A DNA stretch of 64,000 nucleotides from positions 1 to 64,000 of the forward strand of contig NZ_QXQP01000004.1 of the NCBI RefSeq assembly GCF_003660265.1, read 5' to 3'. The translations under genes and the position numbers were made by a program. Under the pieces are notes generated by a model. It was not told the origin of the DNA. It did not search any database and was given only the letters and a program-made list of their open reading frames with translations. This stretch comes from Helicobacter mehlei. GTDB taxonomy: Bacteria > Campylobacterota > Campylobacteria > Campylobacterales > Helicobacteraceae. Below are positions 10,685-20,871 of the stretch, in pieces. Within the stretch, counting starts at the first letter, position 1, and the number at the start of each line of letters is the position of its first letter.

Positions 10685-11477
10685 TCAAACCTTTAAATTA
10701 TCTAGCACGCTTTCTTTTAAATTTTTGTAACGCGCCATCAAATTCCCATCAATATTGCCTTGAGAACTGCTGATAAGCACCCCGCCCTTAGCGATCGCAT
10801 CGCTGGGTTCTAGCTTGATTTTGGGTAAATCTTTGAGGTTTTGGGATAAAAAGGGGTAATCTAGGGTATTGACCTTCACGCAAATGTCAGTTGCATCCAT
10901 GATGTTTTTTAAAAGCTCTTTAGCCAAAGCCAAAGCCACTTCTTGGCTTTTTTGCTCCACTTCTTTAACAATAACTTCCTTAGCAATCTCAACGGCAATC
11001 GCGCTTAATTCTTTCTCCAAAGTCTCCAAATGGTTCTGGGATTGTTGCATGGTCTGATCGATTGAAGTTAGGGAGTGCAAGAGATGCCTTTTTTCTTCAT
11101 CAATGCTGGCACTCAGATCGCCCCTTGCCTTTTGTTCGCCCTCACTAAAGCCGATCTTGTAACTATCCTCTCTGGCTTGTTGCAAGAGGGTTTGGCTTTC
11201 CTCCTGACTCTTTTCAAATTGTATTTGGAGTTTGGCTAACTGGCTAGAGAGCTCATCGGTTTTTTTGAGCAAGCACTCGATGAGATCGTTTTCTAGCTGG
11301 ATGGAACGCGTGGGGGGCTCCGGGGGGGGGTGTGGGCGCGTTGCTCTGATCGGACTCCTCTTTTTCGGGGGGTTTTTCTAAAGGAAAATCGGCGATGGAT
11401 TTGAACTCATATTTTTTAATGCTGTGTTTAAAGAGATCTTCTTTGGCAATTAAATTCTCATCGCTTAAATTATTCAA
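10685..11477 (-). CDS. fliH: Flagellar export apparatus protein FliH, split by a frameshift at a C9 tract
   Basis: FliH regulates the FliI ATPase and helps dock export substrates. The 5' piece (11477 down to about 11253) begins MNNLSDENLIAKEDLF, includes IKKYEFKSIADFPL and ends out of frame. The 3' piece (to 10685) holds the long coiled coil (QLAKLQIQFEKSQEES) and the C-terminal FliI-binding region. The frames meet exactly at a C9 tract (G9 on the plus strand, 11322-11330). With one C fewer, PTPPP runs on into EPPTRSIQLENDLIE and gives a protein of about 263 residues, the usual FliH size. As written the gene is OFF. It overlaps fliG by eight bases and abuts dxs. Phase variation is plausible; a homopolymer miscount is the alternative. 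Confidence 0.85.
11322..11330. repeat. G9/C9 homopolymer in fliH
   Basis: Nine consecutive G on the plus strand (C9 in the coding strand) within the Pro-rich linker of fliH, at the junction of its two frames. C8 or C11 would give a full-length protein. Confidence 0.85.
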
Positions 11478-12498
11478 CAGTATCTTCCTCTCCGCCCATT
11501 TGGATCACACCTTTTTCAGCCAGAGATTGCACAATCTCGATGATTTTGCGCTGGGCGGATTCCACATCTTTAATTTTGACAGCACCCAAGTAAGCCATCT
11601 CCTCAATGAATTGATCGCTAGCTCGGCTACTCATGTTGCTTAAAAACTTGGTCTTGAGTTCTTCTGTAGAGGTTTTAAGAGCCAAAGTGAGGTCTTTTTT
11701 ATCCGCCACTTTGAGGATTTCACGAATCGCAAAGTTATCAAGTCCGCTGATGTCTTCAAAGGTGAACATCATCTCTTTAATGTCATTGGCTAATTTGGCA
11801 TCGATGTTTTCAATGCGCGCTAGCGTGGTCTTAGCCGCTTTTTGCCCTAAGCGGTTGAAAATTTCGGCCACCGCACGCGTGCCACCCACCTCGACTTTAT
11901 AGCTAGTCAAGGCCTCCAATTTATTTTCTAGCACCGTAGAGACGCGTTTAACAATTTGGGGTGAGATGTCCCCCAAACTAGCCATGCGGATACTCACCTC
12001 CGCTTTCATGTCATCAGGAAAAAAGCTGAGGGTTTCAGCGGCATTAGCCGATTCCATGTGCGCCAAAATCAGTGCAATGGTTTGGGGGTGTTCGTTGATA
12101 ATAAAGTCAGCAAGTTGCTGGGGTTTGATGCGCCCCAAATAAGAAAAGTTCTTTTGGGTTTGTAGGCTACGGCTGAGCTTCTCCAAAATCACCTTGGCTT
12201 GCTCAGGACCTAAGGCCTTGATCAGGAGTTCCTTAGCATATTCAAACCCGCCACTGTTGATGTATTGATTGGATTGTAAAATGGCAAAAAATTCCTCCAA
12301 AACAGCCGCCCCGATGGCTTTGTCCGTACCATTGAGCTGGACAATCTGCTTGCTGATCTCGGTGATGGAATCCACATCCAAATGCCTTAAAATCCCAGCA
12401 GTCGCCTCCTCGCCCACTTGGATGAGCAAAATAGCGATCTTTTCAGACATCGTATATTCATCAAGTTGTGTTTTTTGTCTAGGAGTTAGTTTGGCCAC
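11470..12498 (-). CDS. fliG: Flagellar motor switch protein FliG
   Basis: A 342-residue switch-complex protein, intact. The N-terminal FliF-binding domain (EKIAILLIQVGEEATAGILRHLD), the middle domain with NEHPQTIALILAHM, and the C-terminal torque domain (FEDISGLDNFAIREILKVADKKDLTLALK) with its charged ridge are all present. It sits on the cytoplasmic face of the MS ring and contacts MotA. It is three bases downstream of fliF and overlaps the start of fliH by eight bases: a fliF-fliG-fliH operon. Confidence 0.96.
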   Translation of the reverse strand: MAKLTPRQKTQLDEYTMSEKIAILLIQVGEEATAGILRHLDVDSITEISKQIVQLNGTDKAIGAAVLEEFFAILQSNQYINSGGFEYAKELLIKALGPEQAKVILEKLSRSLQTQKNFSYLGRIKPQQLADFIINEHPQTIALILAHMESANAAETLSFFPDDMKAEVSIRMASLGDISPQIVKRVSTVLENKLEALTSYKVEVGGTRAVAEIFNRLGQKAAKTTLARIENIDAKLANDIKEMMFTFEDISGLDNFAIREILKVADKKDLTLALKTSTEELKTKFLSNMSSRASDQFIEEMAYLGAVKIKDVESAQRKIIEIVQSLAEKGVIQMGGEEDTVE

Positions 12499-12501
12499 TT
12501 T

Positions 12502-14205
12502 TTAGTTCCCTTTTGTGTTGGTTACGGCAACCTCATCTTTGATGAGTAACTTGAACAAGGAGGCGATCTCCTCAGGTCTCTCTTTGATCGAATGTTTAAC
12601 CCTTTCTAGCATAATATCATACTTGACATCTTCTTCGTTGAAACTCGCGCTTAAGCCCAGTTGATCTTCCACTTTTTTACGCATTTCACCAAATTTGTCG
12701 ATCTCCTCATCATCAGCCTCATCAATGGCAAACAAAGACTGCACCTTCTCTTCCTCATCAGGGTGGATTTCTAGCATGCGTTGGCTAAAGGGTGTGATGA
12801 CCTTTTTGTAAAAGACAAACAAGATCAAGCCCACGATCAAGTATTTCAGCAAGGAGGAGAAGGGACCCAAAATCTTTTCTGTGGTGGCAACGACCTTTTC
12901 ATAAGCAGTCATGGGCACATACTTGGCCGCTTTGGCGTTGAACTCAAAATTGCTCACTGCCACCGCATCACCCCTAGCTTGGTTGTAACCGATAGCTTGT
13001 TTGACTAAGGCGTTGATCTTATCCATCTCTTCAGTGCTTAACGGGATGTATTCAATGGTTTCCGTCCCGTTTTTATCCACTTTTTTATAACGCCCATCCA
13101 CCACTACCGCTGCATTCAAGCGGGTTAAAACCCCAAATTCTCCCTTAATTTCACTCACCATCTTGCCCACTTCGTAGTTGGTCGTGTTGGTGGATTTCTC
13201 GTATTTCTCTTTAAGCTCGTTATTTTGTAAGCCCTGCACGGGTCCTACATTGCTCACCACCCCGGGCACCCCCCCCACTTGCTTTTTAGGAAATCCCTCC
13301 CGTTTTTCCTCCATTGTTTGCTCACTGCGTACGACATTATTAGGATCAAAGGTTTCTTTGGTGCTTTTCTTTTGGCTAAAGTCAAATTCTGCGCTCACCT
13401 TAGCCACGACTTTATCCCGTCCGCCCACAATGGGGGCTAGGATATTGGCGATCTTGTTTTCTAAGATATTTTCAAAATTTTGTTTGTAATGCAACTGGGC
13501 TTGGGCGAGTTCTCTAGTGGTGTCCAATTCGTCATTTTCCCCCAAAGGCTCGCCATTTTCATTGACGAGTTTAACATTTTCCACCATTAATTTTGGCACA
13601 GAGGCAGCAATCAGATTTTTAATCCCCAAAATCTGCTTGGGTAATAAACGCATGTTGGGCTTAATTTTGAGCATCACAGAGGCGGTGGGGGGAATCTCCC
13701 GACTCACAAACACGCTATCTTTGGGGATAGCAATATGCACATCGGCTTTGTCGATGGGGGTTAGGCTTTCAATGGTGCGCCCCAATTCCCCCTCAATAGC
13801 GCGGATATACTTGATATTTTGATCAAAGTCGGTCGCCCCAAAATCTTTCACATCAAAGATTTCATAACCCACCTTGCTAGTTTTGGGGATTCCCTGAGAA
13901 GCTAGAGCAATGCGTTCTTCATAGACCTTTTCTTTAGGGATTAAAATGGTATCCTCTTTGGGAATCTTGTAGGGGATGTGTTTTTGTTGGAGATATTGCA
14001 AGATAAGCGCGTTATCGCTATTATCCATACCCTCAAAGAGCACTCCATACCCTGAGAGATCGCCCTTGTCACGAGTGGGGTAGATCAGTAGAAAAACCAA
14101 GAAAGCCACCAGTAAGATCGTGGCTGTAACGATTGTAATTTTTTGCTTCCTGTTAAGTCTTGCAAAAAGATCATTAATTTGTTGCAACAACCCCTTAAAA
14201 TCCAC
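12502..14205 (-). CDS. fliF: Flagellar MS-ring protein FliF
   Basis: A 567-residue MS-ring protein. N-terminal TM helix at about 24-44 (ITIVTATILLVAFLVFLLIY), periplasmic ring-building motifs (ARIALASQGIPK-like VYEERIALASQGIPKTSKVG and RAIEGELGRTIESL), a second TM near residue 455 (LLKYLIVGLILFVFYKKV), and a cytoplasmic C-terminal tail that binds FliG. It is the scaffold of the basal body and export gate in the inner membrane. First gene of the fliF-fliG-fliH-dxs group; 26 bases separate it from the PAP2 gene on the same strand. Confidence 0.96.
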   Translation of the reverse strand: MDFKGLLQQINDLFARLNRKQKITIVTATILLVAFLVFLLIYPTRDKGDLSGYGVLFEGMDNSDNALILQYLQQKHIPYKIPKEDTILIPKEKVYEERIALASQGIPKTSKVGYEIFDVKDFGATDFDQNIKYIRAIEGELGRTIESLTPIDKADVHIAIPKDSVFVSREIPPTASVMLKIKPNMRLLPKQILGIKNLIAASVPKLMVENVKLVNENGEPLGENDELDTTRELAQAQLHYKQNFENILENKIANILAPIVGGRDKVVAKVSAEFDFSQKKSTKETFDPNNVVRSEQTMEEKREGFPKKQVGGVPGVVSNVGPVQGLQNNELKEKYEKSTNTTNYEVGKMVSEIKGEFGVLTRLNAAVVVDGRYKKVDKNGTETIEYIPLSTEEMDKINALVKQAIGYNQARGDAVAVSNFEFNAKAAKYVPMTAYEKVVATTEKILGPFSSLLKYLIVGLILFVFYKKVITPFSQRMLEIHPDEEEKVQSLFAIDEADDEEIDKFGEMRKKVEDQLGLSASFNEEDVKYDIMLERVKHSIKERPEEIASLFKLLIKDEVAVTNTKGN

Positions 14206-14231
14206 GCACTATCCTAAAAAGCTATCAAAAA

Positions 14232-14930
14232 TCAAATCTTTTTAAACCATTTCGTATAAACCCCTACAGACCAACAAGCCCACGCCATCCCCATCAAAAT
14301 CCCCCCTAAAACATCTGTGGGGTAATGCACACCCAAATAGACCCTTGTATATGCCATCAAACAAACCCACAAAAATAAAACACTGCATAAACCCCATTTC
14401 AACACACTATTCAAATTCCCCAAAGACACCAACAAGAGCAAGAGTCCATAAAAAAGGCTTGCTGCTAGGGCATGCCCACTAGGATAACTAAACCCATGCG
14501 CTAAATACAGCTCCCCATTAGTGGGTGGGCGCGTCCTAGCAATCCACTCTTTAAAACTCTTCAAGGCAATCTCACCTGATGAAACACTGAGCACAAACCA
14601 CAACCCAAAAACATAACGCTTTTGGAATGCGTAAAAAAGTGCCACGAGTAATGCCATGGCGATCACCAATTTAGATTGGGCAAAAAAAGTCAGTGCTTTG
14701 ATAGCTTGGAAGTAGAAAGCATGGCTTGCTTCTGGCACAGAGGCGGGCACAGGAGGATGGGATCGCACCAACTCAATGACAAAGGCATCTAAATTCCGCA
14801 CCCACAGGCTATTTTGCTTGACACACACCGCCTCTAAAGCCAATAGCAAGAATAAAACCCCTCCTAATGTCCATAGAAACTTATCCCACTTGGGTATGCC
14901 CACACCCCCTGCTATCTCTTGGTAGCCCAT
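14232..14930 (-). CDS. PAP2-family membrane phosphatase
   Basis: A multi-pass membrane protein with the three PAP2 phosphatase motifs in order: KSFKEWIARTRPP (KxxxxxxRP), YPSGHALA (PSGH) and TRVYLGVHYPTD (SR-like/HxxxxxD). Such enzymes remove phosphates from undecaprenyl pyrophosphate, phosphatidylglycerophosphate or lipid A on the periplasmic side; the substrate cannot be told from sequence. ATG 14930 (MGYQEIAGGVG, 232 residues) follows an AAGGA site by about five bases and is preferred over the ATGs at 14954-14960. It is divergent from napA across 140 bases. Resembles HP0851 as recalled. Confidence 0.85.
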   Translation of the reverse strand: MGYQEIAGGVGIPKWDKFLWTLGGVLFLLLALEAVCVKQNSLWVRNLDAFVIELVRSHPPVPASVPEASHAFYFQAIKALTFFAQSKLVIAMALLVALFYAFQKRYVFGLWFVLSVSSGEIALKSFKEWIARTRPPTNGELYLAHGFSYPSGHALAASLFYGLLLLLVSLGNLNSVLKWGLCSVLFLWVCLMAYTRVYLGVHYPTDVLGGILMGMAWACWSVGVYTKWFKKI

Positions 14931-15035
14931 ATTGTCCTTGTCCCTTGTAGTCATCATCAAAAGGCTATCATAACCAAAAAATGATAAAAAGTAGCCATAA
15001 AGGCGGGTGTTAATTTTTCTAAATCAAATATTGGC

Positions 15036-15041
15036 TATAAT
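15036..15041 (+). promoter_or_regulatory. -10 element of the nap operon
   Basis: A TATAAT preceded by GC lies 30 bases upstream of the napA ATG, behind an AT-rich stretch. An AGGAG ribosome-binding site is at about 15060-15064. It is the only good promoter seen in the PAP2/napA divergent gap. No FNR- or Nar-like site was recognised. Confidence 0.55.
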
Positions 15042-15070
15042 GTTGCCCACTTCAAGACTAGGAGAGTCTA

Positions 15071-17899
15071 ATGCCAACTACCATCCCAAATTCTCATATA
15101 GAGCCTACACAAGAACTTTCACGACGTGATTTTTTAAAATCTGTTGCCATCACTTCGGCTTTGGGGAGTGCCGGTCTGCTCACACCTCCAGACTTAGAGG
15201 CGAAAGCTGAGCAAGCCCAAGCGGGTTGGAAATGGGATAAAGCGGTTTGTCGCTTTTGTGGGACAGGCTGTGGGATCATGGTCGCCACAAAGGACGATAA
15301 AATTGTCGCTACAAAAGGCGATCCGCTAGCTCCAGTCAATCGTGGCTTGAACTGCATCAAGGGCTACTTCAATGCCAAAATCATGTATGGAGCAGATCGC
15401 TTGGTGCGCCCTCTTCTAAGGGTGAATGAAAAAGGCGAGTTTGACAAAAAAGGCAAGTTTAAAGAAGTTTCTTGGAAACATGCTTTTGATGAGATGGAAA
15501 AGCAGTTCAAGAAATACTATAATCAAATGGGCGTTACAGGTGTCGGAGTCTTTGGGAGTGGGCAATACACGATCCAAGAGGGCTATGCGGCTGCCAAGCT
15601 GATGAAAGCCGGTTTTAGAGGCAACAACATCGATCCCAATGCGCGCCACTGCATGGCGAGTGCGGTTGCAGGTTTTATGCAAACCTTTGGGATTGATGAG
15701 CCTAGCGGGTGCTATGACGATATTGAAATCACCGATACCATCATCACTTGGGGGGCAAATATGGCAGAAATGCACCCCATTTTGTGGTCCCGAGTGAGCG
15801 ATCGCAAATTGAATGCTCCTGATAGGGTTAAAGTGGTCAATCTCACCACCTTTTCTAACCGCACCTCCAGCGTAGCAGATACCGAAATCATCTTCACACC
15901 CAATAGTGATCTAGCCATTTGGAACTACATTGCTAGGGAGATTGTCTACAACCACCCCGATGTTATCGATCAAGAATTTATCAAAAAGCATATCGTATTT
16001 GCCACCGGGTATGCTGACATTGGCTATGGCATGCGCGATAACCCCAACCACCCTAAGTTTAGGCCTGCCGAGAAGGACACGGTGAGAAAGCAAAATGCGA
16101 TCACTCTAGATGCAGATGAAGCGATCGCACTCAAACACTTGGGTGTGAAAGAAGGCGAAGTGTTTAAAATGCACCACCAGAAGCAGGCGGGCAAGCATTG
16201 GGAAATCACCTTTGAGCAATTTAAAAAAGCCTTAGAGCCCTACACTTTGGATTATGTCGCGCGCGTGGCTAAGGGAGATGCCAACGAACCTCTAGAGAAT
16301 TTTAAAGCCAAGTTGCAACAGCTGGTCAAGCTCTATGTGGAGAAAGACCGCAAAGTGGTGAGCTTTTGGACGATGGGCTTTAACCAACACACCAGGGGCT
16401 CATGGGCCAATGAGCAAGCCTACATGGTGCATTTTTTGCTAGGCAAGCAGGCCAAACCCGGGAGCGGGGCTTTTTCTCTAACCGGTCAGCCTAGCGCATG
16501 TGGCACGGCTAGAGAGGTGGGCACTTTTTCCCACCGCTTGCCTGCCGACATGGTGGTTACCAACCCCAAGCATGTCGAGATTGCCGAGAAACTTTGGCAC
16601 TTGCCCAAAGGCACGATCAACCCCAAGCCGGGCTATGACTTTGTCGCCATGATGCGCGCGCTTGAAGATGGCAAAGTCAAGTTCATTTGGGTGCAGGTCA
16701 ATAACCCTTGGCAAAATACCGCCAATGCCAACCACTGGATCAAAGCCGCTAGAGAGATGGATAATTTTATCGTGGTGAGTGATTGCTATCCGGGCATTAG
16801 TGCTAAGGTAGCGGATCTGATCTTGCCCAGTGCGATGATTTATGAAAAATGGGGAGCCTATGGGAATGCCGAGCGGCGATCCCAGCACTGGAAACAACAA
16901 GTAACCCCAGTGGGGCATGCCATGAGCGATATTTGGCAAATTTTGGAATTTTCTAAGCGCTTTAAGCTCAAAGAGGTGTGGAAAGAGCAAAAGGTCAATG
17001 AAAAACTCACTTTGCCAAATGTGTTGGCCGAGGCGCGTAAAATGGGCTATAAAGATACCGATACTCTCTATGATGTCCTCTTTGCCAACAAACATGCCAA
17101 AAAGTTTTTGGCTCATGATCCAGTGGGCAAGGGTGCACCCAATTCGGAAGTCTTTGGGGATAAACGCGGGGTTGTGGGGAGCGATGGCAAACCCTTTAAG
17201 GGTTATGGCTTTTTCATCCAAAAATACCTTTGGGAGGAATACCGCCAATTTGGTATCGGGCATGGTCATGACTTGGCTTACTTTGATGACTACCACCGGT
17301 ATCGGGGCTTGCGTTGGCCTGTTGTCAATGGTAAAGAAACCCAATGGCGTTTTAACACCCAATACGATTACTACGCCAAAAAGGCTGCTCCTGATAGCGA
17401 TTTTGCCTTTTATGGTAAGGCGATGAAGGAACTTGTTAGCGGTAACCTTAAAGAACCTACTGGTAATGCGCCCAAGAGCTTAGAAAATAAAGCCAAGATT
17501 TTTTTCAGACCCTTCATGAAAGCCCCCGAGCGACCCGATCGCCACTATCCATTTTGGTTGGCCACCGGGCGGGTCTTGGAACACTGGCATAGTGGCACCA
17601 TGACCATGCGCGTACCCGAGCTCTTTAGGGCCGTGCCTGAAGCCTTATGCTATATGAATGAGAAAGATGGGGAAAAATTGGGGGTTAGTCAAGGCGATGC
17701 GGTGTGGATTGAGTCACGCCGGGGCAAGGTCAAAGCGCGTGTGGATATGCGCGGGCGCAACAAACCCCCAGTAGGGCTTGTCTATGTACCTTGGTTTGAT
17801 GAAAATGTCTATATTAACAAGGTCTGCTTAGATGCCACTTGCCCCATTTCTAAGCAGACCGACTATAAAAAGTGTGCGGTGAAGATCACTAAGGTCTGA
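15071..17899 (+). CDS. napA: Periplasmic nitrate reductase, catalytic subunit NapA
   Basis: A 942-residue molybdoenzyme. The Tat signal SRRDFLK starts at residue 17. The [4Fe-4S] cysteines are C60, C63, C67 and C95 (CRFCGTGC followed by NCIKGY), and the Mo-bis-MGD ligand Cys is C194 in NARHCMASA. The long molybdopterin dinucleotide-binding region follows, closing with [16 protein letters not shown]. It reduces nitrate to nitrite in the periplasm for anaerobic respiration. The gene begins napAGH and overlaps napG by one base. It is absent from H. pylori but known in other helicobacters and Campylobacter. Not to be confused with the Dps-type 'NapA' at 22013. Confidence 0.96.
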   Translation: MPTTIPNSHIEPTQELSRRDFLKSVAITSALGSAGLLTPPDLEAKAEQAQAGWKWDKAVCRFCGTGCGIMVATKDDKIVATKGDPLAPVNRGLNCIKGYFNAKIMYGADRLVRPLLRVNEKGEFDKKGKFKEVSWKHAFDEMEKQFKKYYNQMGVTGVGVFGSGQYTIQEGYAAAKLMKAGFRGNNIDPNARHCMASAVAGFMQTFGIDEPSGCYDDIEITDTIITWGANMAEMHPILWSRVSDRKLNAPDRVKVVNLTTFSNRTSSVADTEIIFTPNSDLAIWNYIAREIVYNHPDVIDQEFIKKHIVFATGYADIGYGMRDNPNHPKFRPAEKDTVRKQNAITLDADEAIALKHLGVKEGEVFKMHHQKQAGKHWEITFEQFKKALEPYTLDYVARVAKGDANEPLENFKAKLQQLVKLYVEKDRKVVSFWTMGFNQHTRGSWANEQAYMVHFLLGKQAKPGSGAFSLTGQPSACGTAREVGTFSHRLPADMVVTNPKHVEIAEKLWHLPKGTINPKPGYDFVAMMRALEDGKVKFIWVQVNNPWQNTANANHWIKAAREMDNFIVVSDCYPGISAKVADLILPSAMIYEKWGAYGNAERRSQHWKQQVTPVGHAMSDIWQILEFSKRFKLKEVWKEQKVNEKLTLPNVLAEARKMGYKDTDTLYDVLFANKHAKKFLAHDPVGKGAPNSEVFGDKRGVVGSDGKPFKGYGFFIQKYLWEEYRQFGIGHGHDLAYFDDYHRYRGLRWPVVNGKETQWRFNTQYDYYAKKAAPDSDFAFYGKAMKELVSGNLKEPTGNAPKSLENKAKIFFRPFMKAPERPDRHYPFWLATGRVLEHWHSGTMTMRVPELFRAVPEALCYMNEKDGEKLGVSQGDAVWIESRRGKVKARVDMRGRNKPPVGLVYVPWFDENVYINKVCLDATCPISKQTDYKKCAVKITKV

Positions 17900-18648
17900 T
17901 GCAAAGACGCGCCTTTTTACAAACCACTCTTAAGGGGGCTTTCCTGTGTGCCAGCGGGGGGGCGTTTTTGGTGGCATTGCTAAAAGCCAAAAAGCAAGAT
18001 AGCTACAGCCTAAGACCCCCGGGGGCGGAGAATGAAGGGCGATTTTTAAGTCTGTGTATCCGCTGTGGGCTGTGCGTGAAAGACTGCCCCTACAACACTC
18101 TGAAGCTAGCCACTCTATTAGACCATGCTAGGGTGGGTACGCCCTTCTTTCAGGCCCGCGAAGTCCCTTGCTATCTCTGCTCAGACATCCCTTGTATTAA
18201 GGCCTGCCCCACAGACGCGCTAGACAAGGCGCATTTAAAACCCGATCAAGGCATCGCCTCGCTTAAAATGGGGGTGGCTGTGGTCGATCCGGTGGCTTGT
18301 GTGGCGTTTTGGGGGATTAGGTGTGATGTGTGTTATCGGGTCTGTCCCTTGATAGACAAGGCGATAAAACTAGAAACCAAGCACAATGAAAGAACCCACA
18401 AACATGCCTATATGCTCCCTGTGGTCGAACCTAGTGCATGTGTGGGGTGTGGGATATGTGAGAGGGCCTGCATCACCCAAGAACCAGCGATTAGGATTTT
18501 ACCCACAGAGTTTGTGAGTGGCAAGGTGGGCGATCACTACGTCAAGGGTTGGGATACCAAGGATCAAGAACGGGTAAAAAATGCTAAACCCAACACCTTA
18601 AACCCCAAAACAGACAACCCCCTAGATTATTTGAACAAGGGACTTTGA
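17899..18648 (+). CDS. napG: Ferredoxin-type quinol dehydrogenase component NapG
   Basis: A 249-residue periplasmic Fe-S protein with a Tat-like leader (QRRAFLQTTLKGAFL). It has four ferredoxin cysteine clusters: CIRCGLCVKDCP, CYLCSDIPCIKACP, the spaced CDVCYRVCP and CVGCGICERAC. With NapH it passes electrons from menaquinol towards NapA, normally through the di-haem NapB. Start ATG 17899 overlaps the napA stop (TGATG), and its own stop overlaps napH, so translation is coupled. Confidence 0.93.
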   Translation: MQRRAFLQTTLKGAFLCASGGAFLVALLKAKKQDSYSLRPPGAENEGRFLSLCIRCGLCVKDCPYNTLKLATLLDHARVGTPFFQAREVPCYLCSDIPCIKACPTDALDKAHLKPDQGIASLKMGVAVVDPVACVAFWGIRCDVCYRVCPLIDKAIKLETKHNERTHKHAYMLPVVEPSACVGCGICERACITQEPAIRILPTEFVSGKVGDHYVKGWDTKDQERVKNAKPNTLNPKTDNPLDYLNKGL

Positions 18649-19433
18649 TGCGCTATTTGGTGCTTAGGCGGCTGACACAATGCGGTATTTTAGCCCTTTT
18701 TATTGCCAACACCTTTGTTTTAAAAGGCAATTTGAGTTCCTCTAAATTGTTTGATACCATTCCCTTAAGCGATCCTTTTGCGGCTCTGCAAATCTTTGTG
18801 GCTAGCTTGCATGTGGAAGCGAGCGCGCTTTTGGGGGTGTTGGTGGTTTCTAGCATCTATGGCTTGTTTTTGGGGCGCGCGTTTTGTGCATGGGTGTGTC
18901 CAGTGAATATCATTGTGGATTTTGCCACTTGGTTTCGGCGCAAATTAGAGTTTAGGGGCGTGCATTTAGGCTTGCCTAAAAACTTGCGCTACATTCTCTT
19001 AGCTTTAAGTTTGATCTTATCTTTTGTGCTCGCCACGCCTGCCTTTGAGAGTGTGTCCTTTATTGGAGTGATCCAAAGGGGGATCATTTTGGGCACAGCT
19101 TCGTGGCTCATTGTGGCGTTTTTGCTCTTTTGTGTGGATGCGTTTCTGGGCGATCAAATCATTTGCTCCAAACTCTGCCCGCTGGGAGCGTTTTACTCTC
19201 TGATGGGGCGTTATGCCCTTTTGAAAGTCCAGCACAACGCCCTGCGTTGCACCAAGTGCGACTTGTGCTTTGAGATATGCCCTGAGAAGCAAGTGCTGTG
19301 GATGGTGGGGCTTAAAAGCGTGGCGGTTAATTCGGGGGAATGCACCCGCTGTGGGCGTTGCATTGACGTTTGCGCTGATGACGCACTAGAATTTAGTATT
19401 TTGGACTTAAAGGGGAGTTTTAAGACCCAATAG
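18648..19433 (+). CDS. napH: Membrane quinol dehydrogenase component NapH
   Basis: A 261-residue inner-membrane protein with four predicted helices, two cytoplasmic CxxxCP motifs (CAWVCPVN and CSKLCPLGAF) and two C-terminal [4Fe-4S] motifs (CTKCDLCFEICP, CTRCGRCIDVC). It oxidises menaquinol together with NapG. The ATG at 18648 overlaps the napG stop. What follows is an 82-base gap and then flgI: the usual napB, napL/napF and napD are not in this cluster. Confidence 0.93.
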   Translation: MRYLVLRRLTQCGILALFIANTFVLKGNLSSSKLFDTIPLSDPFAALQIFVASLHVEASALLGVLVVSSIYGLFLGRAFCAWVCPVNIIVDFATWFRRKLEFRGVHLGLPKNLRYILLALSLILSFVLATPAFESVSFIGVIQRGIILGTASWLIVAFLLFCVDAFLGDQIICSKLCPLGAFYSLMGRYALLKVQHNALRCTKCDLCFEICPEKQVLWMVGLKSVAVNSGECTRCGRCIDVCADDALEFSILDLKGSFKTQ

Positions 19434-19515
19434 AGCAGAGTGCGAAATACTATCAAAAATGCTAATTTCCCTCCTTAAATTGTGCCATTAAGGTTTTTTT
19501 GGATAATATTTAGAC

Positions 19516-20556
19516 ATGAAATTAAGAATCAAGCACTTAGTTTTATGGGCGTATGCCCTGGTCTGTTTGCAAGCTGAAAAGATCGAGGATATTGCTAACA
19601 TCGTGGGCGTACGGGATAACCAGTTGGTGGGTTATGGTCTGGTGATTGGCTTAAATGGCACGGGGGATAAGTCTGGATCGAAATTCACCATGCAGTCCAT
19701 TGCCAACATGCTAGAGAGTGTGAATATCAAGGTTTCCCCTAGCGATATTGCTTCTAAGAATGTGGCTGCCGTGATGATCACCGCTAATTTGCCCTCTTTC
19801 GCGCGGCAGGGTGATAAAATTGATGTGCAAATTTCTTCGATTGGAGATGCCAAGTCCTTAAACCATGGGGTGTTGGTGATGACTCCCTTGAGTGCCATTG
19901 ATGGGAATATCTATGCCATCGCACAAGGGAGTGTGAGTTTGGGCAACTCCTCTAATCAACTCACCGGCACCATTGTTAATGGCGCAACCATTGAGCGCGA
20001 GATTTCCTATGATCTCTATAACAAAAATGGCATGACCTTGAGTCTTAAAAAGCCCAACTTTAAAAATGCCGTAAAAATCCAGGAGGCGTTAAATCGGGTC
20101 TTCCAACAAAAGGTTGCCCTAGCCATCGACCCCAAGACAATCAAATTGAAAAAGCCCGAAAAACTGACGATGGTTGAGTTTTTGGCGATGATTGAAGAGG
20201 TCAATGTGGATTATAGCCACAAGGATAAAATCATCATTGATGAAAAATCGGGTACGGTGGTGGCGGGCGTGGATATTGTGGTGCATCCCGTAGTGGTTAC
20301 AAGTGGGGATGTTACCATCAAGATCACCCAAGAACCTTTAGAACCCAAGAAAGGCAAGGCTAAAAAAGATTTGCAAAAACTCGGGTCGCAAGCTACGTTG
20401 GACACCAGAGAAAATATTTTGAGCGCGCCCAAAGCGACCATTGCCAGCGTGGTGAAGGCGTTACAAAAAATCGGTGTGAGTTCTAAGGGCATTGTGTCGA
20501 TTTTAGAGGCGATGAAAAAAAGTGGTGCGATTAGCGCAGAAATGGAGGTCATATGA
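19516..20556 (+). CDS. flgI: Flagellar P-ring protein FlgI
   Basis: A 346-residue P-ring subunit with an N-terminal signal peptide ([13 protein letters not shown], cleavage before EKIEDIA). Conserved motifs are [43 protein letters not shown] and [25 protein letters not shown] near the C-terminus. It assembles around the rod in the peptidoglycan layer. It is followed by a rod-binding FlgJ-like gene overlapping by four bases and then the flagellar kinase flgS, as in HP0246-HP0244. Confidence 0.95.
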   Translation: MKLRIKHLVLWAYALVCLQAEKIEDIANIVGVRDNQLVGYGLVIGLNGTGDKSGSKFTMQSIANMLESVNIKVSPSDIASKNVAAVMITANLPSFARQGDKIDVQISSIGDAKSLNHGVLVMTPLSAIDGNIYAIAQGSVSLGNSSNQLTGTIVNGATIEREISYDLYNKNGMTLSLKKPNFKNAVKIQEALNRVFQQKVALAIDPKTIKLKKPEKLTMVEFLAMIEEVNVDYSHKDKIIIDEKSGTVVAGVDIVVHPVVVTSGDVTIKITQEPLEPKKGKAKKDLQKLGSQATLDTRENILSAPKATIASVVKALQKIGVSSKGIVSILEAMKKSGAISAEMEVI

Positions 20557-20870
20557 TCAAAAATAATCTGGACATTTACAACCAATACCTGGCTAATAAG
20601 CTTGATTCCAACAAGATCAAGCACGGAGGTAAGCTAGAAGATCAGCAACTCAAGACTCAAACTGATGCTTTTGAGTCCTTACTTCTAAAGTTCATGTTGG
20701 ATACGGCTTTAAAGCTAGATAACCCCTTGTATCCCAAGCAAGCTGGGAGCGAGATTTACCAATCCATGTATAAGGATTCGCTCTCCAACCAGCTCAGTGG
20801 GCATTTTGGATATAGCGAGTTACTCTTTAATTTTCTCAAAGATCAAGAGGAGCAGAAAAACAAGGGTTAG
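20553..20870 (+). CDS. FlgJ-like rod-binding protein
   Basis: A 105-residue protein equal to the N-terminal rod-binding domain of FlgJ, without the muramidase domain: [35 protein letters not shown] and FGYSELL match it. In epsilonproteobacteria this short form is the rule. It probably caps or chaperones rod assembly in the periplasm, although no signal peptide is visible. It overlaps flgI by four bases (ATGA) and lies one base before flgS. HP0245 counterpart. Confidence 0.8.
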   Translation: MIKNNLDIYNQYLANKLDSNKIKHGGKLEDQQLKTQTDAFESLLLKFMLDTALKLDNPLYPKQAGSEIYQSMYKDSLSNQLSGHFGYSELLFNFLKDQEEQKNKG

Positions 20871-20871
20871 C

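Noticed and set aside
16478-17362. 294-codon minus-strand ORF inside napA
   Set aside because: Antisense shadow of a long conserved gene; the codon pattern follows NapA third positions and no domain is visible.
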